Shown: positions 43,257 through 50,018 of the stretch, one piece after another
Position numbering within the stretch: the first letter of the stretch is position 1
Layout: each line of letters starts with the position of its first letter
NCBI GenBank assembly: GCA_016195825.1
Contig: JACPYV010000001.1
Location: forward strand, 1-51,231
Reading direction: 5' to 3'
From: Burkholderiales bacterium
Lineage (GTDB): Bacteria > Pseudomonadota > Gammaproteobacteria > Burkholderiales > Burkholderiaceae_C
DNA length: 51,231 nucleotides
The notes under the pieces: model-generated
Database searches by the model: none
Told to the model about the DNA's origin: nothing
The model's input: only the letters and a program-made list of their open reading frames with translations
Position numbers and translations under genes: made by a program

Positions 43257-44014
43257 CGCCGCCACTGCGCTGGGCGGTCGCCCAGTCGCCCATGCACTGG
43301 ACGCTGGCCGGCAACCTGGCCGAGACGCTGGCCGCGCTCGATGCCGCGGCGGCTGCAGGCGCCGAGGGCTGTGTCTGCACCGAGCTGGCGCTGACCGGTT
43401 TTCACCGGCGCGTGCCCGAGCTGCTGGACGCTGGCGCGCTGGCCGCCGCCGAGGCGACGCTGCGCAGCGCCTGCGCGCGGCTGGGCCTGGCCGCCGTGGT
43501 GGGCCTGCCGACGCTGGGCGAGGATGGGTCGGTGTTCAACAGCCACGTCTATATCGACGCGGCCGGCGGCGAACTCGGTCGTGTGCACAAGCGCGGACTG
43601 ACGCCCAGCGAGGCGGGCTTCTTCGCACGCGGTGGCATGAGGGGTTGGCTGCCGATCGGCAGTCTGCTTGCAAGCACCGTGCTGTGCCGCGAGATGCTGG
43701 ATGGCGCCGAGCTTTTGCCCGAGCTACGCGCTGCCCTGCCCGCGAGCGATGCCCGACCCCGCGTGATCTTCTGGCCCAGCTACATCGGCGAGTCCGATGC
43801 CGAGCAGGCGGCGCTGTGCGAGGCCTACCGCGCGGGTGCCCAGGCCCTGGCGCGCGAGCTGAACGCCTGGGTGCTGCAGAGCAACTGGCCCGAGTCGCTG
43901 AACGCGCCCGAGCACCGCGGGTTGGGCGCGGGCGTCGTTATCGCACCCGACGGGCGGCTCGCCATGACACTGCCGCGCGACGCGGCGGCCTTGGCGCTGG
44001 TGGCGCTCGGTTAG
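43253..44014 (+). CDS. Carbon-nitrogen hydrolase (nitrilase superfamily)
   Basis: 253 residues with the nitrilase triad: Glu44 in TELALTGF, Lys113 in HKRGLTPSE and Cys145 in VLCREM. Such enzymes hydrolyse amides or nitriles. The start is a TTG at 43253 overlapping the previous stop as TTGA; it supplies the first beta strand (LRWAVAQSP) that an ATG at 43292 would lose. Shorter than many relatives but with all three catalytic residues. Its stop overlaps the stop of the convergent PEP-CTERM gene. Confidence 0.87.
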   Translation: MTPPLRWAVAQSPMHWTLAGNLAETLAALDAAAAAGAEGCVCTELALTGFHRRVPELLDAGALAAAEATLRSACARLGLAAVVGLPTLGEDGSVFNSHVYIDAAGGELGRVHKRGLTPSEAGFFARGGMRGWLPIGSLLASTVLCREMLDGAELLPELRAALPASDARPRVIFWPSYIGESDAEQAALCEAYRAGAQALARELNAWVLQSNWPESLNAPEHRGLGAGVVIAPDGRLAMTLPRDAAALALVALG

Positions 44015-44520
44015 CGCCGGCGCTGGGCCAGCCAGCCGAACACGCCCAGGCCGGCCAGCAGCAGCGCGCCGCTGGCGGGCTCGCGGGTGACGCCTTCGAA
44101 GCTGCTGGGGCTCTCGTAGCTGAACACGAGATGGTTGCTGCCGGCTGCCAGCAGCACGGGCAGGCTGATCGTCAGCAAATGGCCGGAGACGGTGCCCACC
44201 GTGGCGCCGTTCGGGTCCAGCAGCACGCGGTTGATGCCGCCGCCGCCGAGGTCCCAGGTGCCGCTGAAGACCTGGTTGCCGTTCAGGCTGATGTGCAGGA
44301 TGTCGATCCAGTCGTTGTCGCCGTCCAATGTCGCGTAGCCGGCCAGCGTGAAGTCGACTCGCCCGGCACCGGCCGCCGCCAAGAAGTCCGCCGTCACCGA
44401 GGTGTTGGTCTCCAGCGCGACCGTGGCGGCCGGCAGCGAGTACAGCGTGGCGGACCAGGCGGGCACGCTCGCCAGCAGGGCAGTGGCAAGGAGCAGCGGC
44501 AGGCGAGGCGTCGAGGTCAT
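44011..44520 (-). CDS. Second PEP-CTERM-like surface protein
   Basis: 169 residues: signal peptide (to about residue 23), a beta-rich domain and a C-terminal sorting signal, EPASGALLLAGLGVFGWLAQRRR in outline, with REP in place of the canonical PEP. GGAGA precedes the ATG at 44520. Stop codons of this gene and the convergent nitrilase share bases 44012-44013 (TTAG). No exosortase is nearby. Function unknown. Confidence 0.78.
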   Translation of the reverse strand: MTSTPRLPLLLATALLASVPAWSATLYSLPAATVALETNTSVTADFLAAAGAGRVDFTLAGYATLDGDNDWIDILHISLNGNQVFSGTWDLGGGGINRVLLDPNGATVGTVSGHLLTISLPVLLAAGSNHLVFSYESPSSFEGVTREPASGALLLAGLGVFGWLAQRRR

Positions 44521-44614
44521 CGCGGGTCTCCGGTTCAATCGACGCAATCTAGCCGCCGAACCGGCCCGCCGCGGGCTTCGAATATGGGGGGATCCCCCTG
44601 GCTGGGGGAGGGGC

Positions 44615-45100
44615 TCAGTCCCGGCCGGCGGGGCGCTCGAAGCCGGCGTCCACCCAGGCTTCGGCCGCCGTCTGGCTGAGCTTGAAGGCGGCGGACACTT
44701 TCACCTGCGCGAGCTTCTCGCCGGCGGCATCGAAGGCGGCGAGCCAGGCATAGGGGTCGTCCTCGGCGGGCACGATCTCCAGCGTGATCTTCAGCCAGGC
44801 GCCGTCGCGCGCCACGTAGAGCGCCTTGTTCAGCTGAGCGTGCAGCTGCTGCTCGTGGCGGCGAAGCACCTCGGAGGCCGTCTTCACCAGCGTGTTGAAC
44901 GCGTTGACGTCCAGCGGCTTGGGGTTTTTCTTGTCACGCCCCATGGTCCAGGGGCCGACCAGTGCCGGCTCGCTCTCGCCGGCCTTGAACATCGCGACGG
45001 CCCAGCCCTCGTCGTCCTCGTTCTTGATGACCTGCGCCGTCCAGCCGTTGTCTCGCCACAGGCGGGCTTCGAAGACGGGTTCGTCCAGATCGCCGGTCAT
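44615..45100 (-). CDS. Conserved hypothetical protein, second gene of a two-gene unit
   Basis: 161 residues, no signal or membrane segment, acidic and Trp-rich: GWTAQVIKNEDDEGWAVAMF and GPWTMGRDKKNPKPLD are its most distinctive parts. I do not recognise a family. It overlaps the preceding ribbon-helix-helix-like gene by ATGA, so the two are probably made in balance, as in paired regulator or toxin-antitoxin units. Confidence 0.7.
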   Translation of the reverse strand: MTGDLDEPVFEARLWRDNGWTAQVIKNEDDEGWAVAMFKAGESEPALVGPWTMGRDKKNPKPLDVNAFNTLVKTASEVLRRHEQQLHAQLNKALYVARDGAWLKITLEIVPAEDDPYAWLAAFDAAGEKLAQVKVSAAFKLSQTAAEAWVDAGFERPAGRD

Positions 45101-45372
45101 GCCTTCAACCCCTGGGTCAGCAGGTCTGCGACCAGCGCATTCAGCCCGCCCTCATGGCCGGCTGCGCGTTGGCGCAGCTGCTCGGTCAGCGCGGCGGGCA
45201 GCTTGCAGGCAAAGGGGACGAGGCCTGCAGCGGCGTCCAGCTTGCGCTGGGCCTTGCGGTCGGGCAGCCCCGCGGCGGCCTGCCCGAAGCGGCCGGGGAT
45301 GGCCTGGCCGCGCATCGCCGTGTCCAGCTTCAGGCCGGCAAGGCGCTCAAGGTCGGTTTTCTTCATGCTCAT
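45097..45372 (-). CDS. Small protein with ribbon-helix-helix-like C-terminus
   Basis: 91 residues. Basic N-terminus (KKTDLERLAGLK) and a C-terminal stretch, VPFACKLPAALTEQLRQRA then GGLNALVADLLTQGL, that reads as strand-helix-helix of a CopG/Arc-type DNA-binding fold. Start at 45372 (ATG) or the ATG two codons later; no strong ribosome site is seen. A 21-bp inverted repeat lies 8 bp upstream of the start and could be its own operator. Family assignment is tentative. Confidence 0.6.
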   Translation of the reverse strand: MSMKKTDLERLAGLKLDTAMRGQAIPGRFGQAAAGLPDRKAQRKLDAAAGLVPFACKLPAALTEQLRQRAAGHEGGLNALVADLLTQGLKA

Positions 45373-45379
45373 GGGTGGG

Positions 45380-45400
45380 ATTGTCCCTGTTCGGGACGAT
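45380..45400. promoter_or_regulatory. Inverted repeat before the RHH-like gene
   Basis: ATTGTCCC and GGGACGAT face each other around TGTTC (45380-45400), one wobble position. It lies 8 bp upstream of the RHH-like start and 16 bp from the SlyB-like gene end. Candidate autoregulatory operator. Confidence 0.4.
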
Positions 45401-45415
45401 CCGGCCCGTGAGCGT

Positions 45416-45907
45416 TCAGCCGTTGCTGGCCGGTGCGGCCGGCACGACGGCCGGGGCGCGCGTCACGCGGGTCTTGCCACCGGTCGTCACGAGGACGACG
45501 GCATCACCGCTGTTGAAGCTCTCGGCGCCCTTGGCCTGGATGATGGCGCGACGTTCGCCGTTGCGCAGCTGGACGATGATTTCCAGGGCGTCCTCGCGGG
45601 TGGCCGAGCGCTCGATGGCATTGCCGATGACGGCACCGGCCACGGCGCCGATGACGCCGACGACCGCGCCCTCACGACGACCGCCGACCGAGCTGCCGGC
45701 GATGGCGCCGGTGACGCCGCCAGCCACGCCGCCGACGCCGCTCTGCGAGCCGTCAACGGTGACCGGGCGGGAGGACAGCACGGTCGCGTCCTGCACCTGC
45801 GATAGGCGTTGCGCGTCACCGCGCTGGACGACGTCGGGGCTGGTGGTCGAGCAGGCCGAAAGCACCAGGGCCGCGGCCAGGGTGAGGGAAGTCATGAGCT
45901 TGGACAT
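45416..45907 (-). CDS. SlyB-like glycine-zipper outer-membrane lipoprotein
   Basis: 163 residues. Lipobox LVLSAC gives Cys19 as the lipidated residue. A glycine-zipper 2TM segment spans about 57-97 (VGGVAGGVTGAIAGSSVGG and VVGVIGAVAGAVIGNAIE), as in SlyB/PcpY proteins, followed by a small beta domain. Thought to stabilise the outer membrane. Confidence 0.88.
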   Translation of the reverse strand: MSKLMTSLTLAAALVLSACSTTSPDVVQRGDAQRLSQVQDATVLSSRPVTVDGSQSGVGGVAGGVTGAIAGSSVGGRREGAVVGVIGAVAGAVIGNAIERSATREDALEIIVQLRNGERRAIIQAKGAESFNSGDAVVLVTTGGKTRVTRAPAVVPAAPASNG

Positions 45908-46016
45908 GGATCTACTCCGTGGGCGATACAGCAGCCCAACGTGTCGAATTGTCCTGCCGTTGACCGTTGGGTGCCAGGCGCAACAACTCTTTACCGGTTG
46001 GCGGTCAACCGCGGCG

Positions 46017-46574
46017 TCAACCGTGCAGGCGCGAGCTGCGCGGTACGCTGGCCAGTAGGAACTCCATCTGGTCGGCCAGGATGCGCCGGCCGCGCAGGAT
46101 CATGTCCTCGTGCAGGCTGGGCACGTAGGGCAGGTAGAGCAGGCTCATGTGCGCCTCCTCCGGCATGCGGCTGCCCTTGCGGCCGTTGCAGGGCCGGCAG
46201 GCAGTGATGCAATTCATCCAGGTGTCCATGCCGCCGCGGGATGTGGGTTGGATGTGCTCGCGGGTCAAATCGTCTACCGGCAGGCAATGGCCGCAGTAGG
46301 CGCAGACAAAACGGTCGCGCGCGAACAGCTTGGTGTTGGACAGCGCCGGCGCTGTCCGCCAGGCCCGGCTGGGCACGGCACCGCGCACGGCAATGATGGG
46401 GTGGACCTCGATGCGGGACTGGCGGCCGCTGACACGCTGCCAGCCGCCGCGTAGCACCTGGCAGGGGTCGCCCAGCGTCCAGGCGACGCCGTCGCAGGCG
46501 TAGATCACGGCCGCTTCGCGGGTCGTGATCCAGGCCTGTGGCCGGCCGGAGACATCGAGTTGGAGCACATCCAC
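46017..46574 (-). CDS. HNH endonuclease-fold protein
   Basis: 185 residues. A zinc-bound HNH motif: Cys91 and Cys94 (CAYCG), His107 in REHIQPTSRGG, Asn121, Cys126 and Cys129 with Asn130 (CRPCNGRKG). Start is GTG at 46574 with GGAGGT 9 nt upstream. Stand-alone HNH proteins of this kind are common in the order; nuclease activity is likely, the target unknown. No restriction or phage gene is adjacent. Confidence 0.88.
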   Translation of the reverse strand: MDVLQLDVSGRPQAWITTREAAVIYACDGVAWTLGDPCQVLRGGWQRVSGRQSRIEVHPIIAVRGAVPSRAWRTAPALSNTKLFARDRFVCAYCGHCLPVDDLTREHIQPTSRGGMDTWMNCITACRPCNGRKGSRMPEEAHMSLLYLPYVPSLHEDMILRGRRILADQMEFLLASVPRSSRLHG

Positions 46575-46758
46575 TGGGCTTACCTCCAGCCCGGAGCCTA
46601 GCGAGAACCGCGCCAGCGCTCAAGCGTGGTTCCGTGACACCGGCATCTGCGTCCGTTGGGCCGCGCGCCGGGCCACCCCAAGCCGGCCCCTCAGGCGATG
46701 TGCTTGACGGTCGATCCGGCAAGCGTCGCTGTCCCCCTCCCGGAGCGGAGGCCGGATA

Positions 46759-46830
46759 CGACAAGTCCGGTGGACTTGTCGCACCTTCCGAAGAGCAGCC
46801 GCTCTGTCGGCTGCGCGGTCTGCAAGACCG
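46759..46830. repeat. Three adjacent perfect hairpins
   Basis: CGACAAGTCC/GGACTTGTCG around GGT (46759-46781), GCAGCCG/CGGCTGC around CTCTGT (46795-46814) and CGGTCT/AGACCG around GCA (46816-46830). All stems are fully paired and almost contiguous, with no T tract after them, so they are not ordinary terminators. Confidence 0.6.
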
Positions 46831-46881
46831 GCTGGGGGCGTCCGCGACCAGCGGCGCGAGACCTGACGAGGGCTGGGGTCT

Positions 46882-46920
46882 ACCCTAGGTTGTTGGCAGT
46901 ATTAGGCACATCACCCTAGG
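46882..46920. repeat. Paired ACCCTAGG boxes, 31 bp apart
   Basis: Identical 8-mers at 46882-46889 and 46913-46920. The 31-bp start-to-start distance is about three helical turns, which would put both boxes on one face of the DNA upstream of the TetR promoter. Confidence 0.45.
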
Positions 46921-46968
46921 AAATCGCTGGGGCAGGCTGGTGTTGTCACGGGAGCGACCTGCAAAATA

Positions 46969-46980
46969 GAACGATCGTTC
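46969..46980. promoter_or_regulatory. TetR operator in front of the fad regulator
   Basis: GAACGATCGTTC is a perfect 12-bp palindrome flanked by AAAA and TTTT, 16 bp before the GTG of the TetR gene. TTGTCA (46943-46948) and AATAGA (46965-46970), 16 bp apart, could be the promoter; the operator overlaps its minus-10. Confidence 0.65.
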
Positions 46981-46996
46981 GTTTTATTCTTCGCCT

Positions 46997-47719
46997 GTGT
47001 CCACGCTGCCTGCTCCTGCCAAGAAAGCCGCCTCGCTCCGGGTTGTCAAGCCCGTGCGCGTCGCGCGTTCGCTGCAAAAAGGTCAGCAGACGCGGGCCGC
47101 CATCCTGGACGCCGCGCTGGGTCTGGCCTCGCACATGGGGCTGGAGGGCCTGTCCATCGGCGCGCTGGCCGACGTGACGCAGATGAGCAAGTCGGGCGTG
47201 TTCGCCCACTTTGGCTCGCGCGAGGAGTTGCAGATCGCGGTCGTCACCGAGTACCACGCCAAGTTCGAGGAAGAAGTCTTCTTCACCGCCATCCGCGAGC
47301 CGCGCGGCCTGCCGCGCCTGCGCGCGATGTTCGAGCGCTGGGTGCGCCGCGTGTCGGTCGAGGTGGACTCGGGCTGCATCTACATCAGCGGTGCCGTCGA
47401 GTTCGACGACCGGCCGGGCCCCGTGCGCGATGCATTGGTGGCCATGGTAAAGGCCTGGCATGCGGCGCTGCACAAGGCGATCCAGCTGTCTGTCGAGGCC
47501 GGCCACCTGCAGGCCGACGCCGACGTCGAGCAGATCGTCTTCGAGCTGCACGGGCTGATCCTGTCCCTGCACCACGATGCGCGCTTCATGCGCATACCCG
47601 GCGCGCTCGCGCGGGCCGGCACCGGTTTCGACCGGACCATCCAGTTCTACGCCACGCCGGCCGGCCTCGACATCGAGCGCAGCCGCAAGGCCCCCAAGAG
47701 CGGCGCCGCAAAGCGCTGA
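46997..47719 (+). CDS. TetR family regulator of fatty-acid degradation (FadP-like candidate)
   Basis: 240 residues with a 30-residue basic N-terminal extension and the TetR HTH (about 32-78): RAAILDAAL, LSIGALADVTQMSKSGVFAHF, REELQ. Start is GTG at 46997 without a clear ribosome site. It precedes the acyl-CoA dehydrogenase by 39 bp on the same strand and no second operator is seen there, so it is likely cotranscribed and autoregulated through the palindrome at 46969. In this order TetR regulators (FadP) commonly control beta-oxidation; that identity is inferred from context. Confidence 0.85.
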   Translation: MSTLPAPAKKAASLRVVKPVRVARSLQKGQQTRAAILDAALGLASHMGLEGLSIGALADVTQMSKSGVFAHFGSREELQIAVVTEYHAKFEEEVFFTAIREPRGLPRLRAMFERWVRRVSVEVDSGCIYISGAVEFDDRPGPVRDALVAMVKAWHAALHKAIQLSVEAGHLQADADVEQIVFELHGLILSLHHDARFMRIPGALARAGTGFDRTIQFYATPAGLDIERSRKAPKSGAAKR

Positions 47720-47758
47720 CCGATTTCACCACCCCCGAAGCTGTTCCAGGAGTACCCG

Positions 47759-49549
47759 ATGCCCCAGTACACCCCGCCCATGCGTGACATGCAGTTCGTC
47801 ATGCACGAGCTGTTGAACGTGGTCGACGAGTTGAAGATGTTGCCCGGGCACGAGGACATCGACGCCGACACGATCAACGCGGTGCTCGAGGAAGGTGGCA
47901 AGTTCGCCGCCGAAGTCATCGCCCCCATCAACCTCAGCGGCGACGCCGAGGGCTGCGTGCTCGACAAGACCACGCACGAGGTCAAGCCGCCCAAGGGCTT
48001 CAAGGAAGCCTACAAGCAGTACGTCGAAGGCGGCTGGCCGGCACTCTCCTGCGACCCGCAGTTCGGCGGCCAAGGCCTGCCGCATCTGGTGAACCAGTTC
48101 TTCTACGAGATGCTGAACTCGGCCAACCAGGCCTGGACCATGTACCCCGGTCTGAGCCACGGCGCGTACGAGGCGCTGCACGCCCACGGCACGCCCGAGC
48201 AGCAGGCCACCTACCTGCCCAAGCTGACCAGCGGCGAGTGGACCGGCACCATGTGTCTGACTGAGCCGCACTGCGGCACCGACCTGGGCATGCTGCGCAC
48301 CAAGGCCGAGCCGCAGGCCGATGGCACGTACAAGATCACCGGCGCCAAGATCTTCATCTCGGCCGGCGAGCACGACATGGCCGACAACATCGTCCATCTG
48401 GTGCTGGCCCGCCTGCCGGACGCGCCGCAAGGTTCCAAGGGCATCTCGCTGTTCGTCGTGCCCAAGTTCAATGTGAACGCCGACGGTTCGCTGGGCTCAC
48501 GCAACCCCGTCTTCTGCGCCGGCCTGGAGCACAAGATGGGCATCCACGGCAACGCCACCGCGCAGATCGTGCTGGAAGGTGCTGTCGGCACGATGGTGGG
48601 CCAGCCCAACAAGGGCCTGGCCGCCATGTTCGTCATGATGAACGCCGCCCGTCTGGGTGTTGGCAACCAGTCGCTGGGCCTGACCGAAGTGGCTTACCAG
48701 AACGCCGTGGCCTATGCTAAGGACCGCCTGCAGATGCGCGCACTGTCCGGCCCCAAGGCCCCGGACAAGCCCGCCGATCCCATCATCGTGCACCCCGACG
48801 TGCGCAAGATGCTGCTGACCGCCCGCGCTTTCGCCGAAGGTGGCCGCATGTTGCAGGCCTACACGGTGCTGCAGCTGGACAAGGCGCTGAAGAGCGACGA
48901 CGAGGACGAGCGCAAGGAAGCCGACGCCGAAGTCGCGCTGCTGACGCCCATCATCAAGGCTTTCATCACCGACAACGGCTGGCTGGCCACGTCCCACTGC
49001 ATGCAGGTGTTCGGCGGCCACGGCTTCATCCACGAGTGGGGCATGGAGCAGTACGTGCGCGACGCGCGCATCAACATGATCTACGAGGGTACCAACACCA
49101 TCCAGTCGCTGGACCTGCTGGGCCGCAAGGTGCTGGGCAACAACGGTGCCACGCTGAAGAAGTTCGGCAAGAAGATCGCTTCCTTCATCGAGGAAGAGGG
49201 CACCAACGAAGCCATGCAGGAGTTCGTGAACCCGCTGGCCGACCTGGGCGACAAGGTCAACAAGCTGACGCAGGAGCTCGGCATGAAGGCTTTCGGCAAC
49301 CCCGACGAAGTGGGTGCTGCCGCGGTGGACTACCTGCGCGTGGTGGGCCACATGACCTTCGCCTTTTTCTTTGCGCAAGCTGCCAAGATCGCGCTGGCCA
49401 AGAAGGACAGCGGTGATCCGTTCTACACCGCCAAGCTCGCGACGGCGCGCTTCTACTTTGCCAAGCTGCTGCCCGAGACGGCCAGCCTGATCCGCACCGC
49501 GCGTGCTGGTCTGGCGCCGTTGATGGAAATGGAAGAAGCCCTCTTCTAA
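47759..49549 (+). CDS. Acyl-CoA dehydrogenase (long C-terminal type)
   Basis: 596 residues, the FAD enzyme that forms the 2-enoyl-CoA in the first step of beta-oxidation. FAD/substrate motif CLTEPHCGTD (166-175) and catalytic Glu443 in YEGTN; the extra C-terminal part is as in the DmdC/FadE-like branch. GGAGT precedes the ATG. It lies with the TetR regulator upstream and a bifunctional beta-oxidation enzyme downstream. Confidence 0.94.
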   Translation: MPQYTPPMRDMQFVMHELLNVVDELKMLPGHEDIDADTINAVLEEGGKFAAEVIAPINLSGDAEGCVLDKTTHEVKPPKGFKEAYKQYVEGGWPALSCDPQFGGQGLPHLVNQFFYEMLNSANQAWTMYPGLSHGAYEALHAHGTPEQQATYLPKLTSGEWTGTMCLTEPHCGTDLGMLRTKAEPQADGTYKITGAKIFISAGEHDMADNIVHLVLARLPDAPQGSKGISLFVVPKFNVNADGSLGSRNPVFCAGLEHKMGIHGNATAQIVLEGAVGTMVGQPNKGLAAMFVMMNAARLGVGNQSLGLTEVAYQNAVAYAKDRLQMRALSGPKAPDKPADPIIVHPDVRKMLLTARAFAEGGRMLQAYTVLQLDKALKSDDEDERKEADAEVALLTPIIKAFITDNGWLATSHCMQVFGGHGFIHEWGMEQYVRDARINMIYEGTNTIQSLDLLGRKVLGNNGATLKKFGKKIASFIEEEGTNEAMQEFVNPLADLGDKVNKLTQELGMKAFGNPDEVGAAAVDYLRVVGHMTFAFFFAQAAKIALAKKDSGDPFYTAKLATARFYFAKLLPETASLIRTARAGLAPLMEMEEALF

Positions 49550-49561
49550 AAGGATGCCCCG

Positions 49562-49987
49562 ATGAAGTTCCTGTTCGCTGCTGCCCTGCTGTTGCCCGCG
49601 TTTGCCTTCGCGCAGACCACACCCGTGGGCCTGTGGAAGACCATCGACGACGACGGCAAAACCGCGAAGTCGCTGGTCCGCATCAGCGAACAGGGGGGCG
49701 CCCTGGTCGGCAGCATCGACAAGCTGTTGGACCCCAAGGACACCGCCGACGGCAAATGCGAGAAGTGCAGCGACGATCGCAAGAACCAGCCGGTCGTCGG
49801 CTTGCAGATCATCCGCGGCGTGAAGGCCGAGGGCGATGGCGTCTGGGGGGGCGGCGAAGTGCTGGACCCGAACAACGGCAAGACCTACCGCACGCGCTTG
49901 AAACCCGTGGACGGTGGCAAGAAACTGGAGATGCGCGGCTACATCGGCCCCTTCTTCCGCACGCAGACGTGGATTCGCGTCGAGTGA
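49562..49987 (+). CDS. DUF2147 secreted protein
   Basis: 141 residues with a signal peptide (to about FAFAQ, 18) and the DUF2147 pattern: PVGLWKTIDDDGKTAKSLVRI, CEKCSD, PVVGLQI and GYIGPFFRTQTW. Exported, function unknown. It sits 12 bp after the acyl-CoA dehydrogenase and 31 bp before the next gene, so it is part of the fad operon, an often-seen arrangement in this order. Confidence 0.9.
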   Translation: MKFLFAAALLLPAFAFAQTTPVGLWKTIDDDGKTAKSLVRISEQGGALVGSIDKLLDPKDTADGKCEKCSDDRKNQPVVGLQIIRGVKAEGDGVWGGGEVLDPNNGKTYRTRLKPVDGGKKLEMRGYIGPFFRTQTWIRVE

Positions 49988-50018
49988 CAGACATCAACGA
50001 TTGAGACAGGAGAAGTAC

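Larger units (their letters stand above)
46575..46996. other. 422-bp spacer with hairpins and repeats
   Basis: No gene is seen. The spacer contains three consecutive perfect hairpins (46759-46830), two ACCCTAGG boxes 31 bp apart (46882 and 46913) and a 12-bp palindromic operator (46969-46980) before the TetR gene. The first 170 bp hold nothing I can name. Confidence 0.6.
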
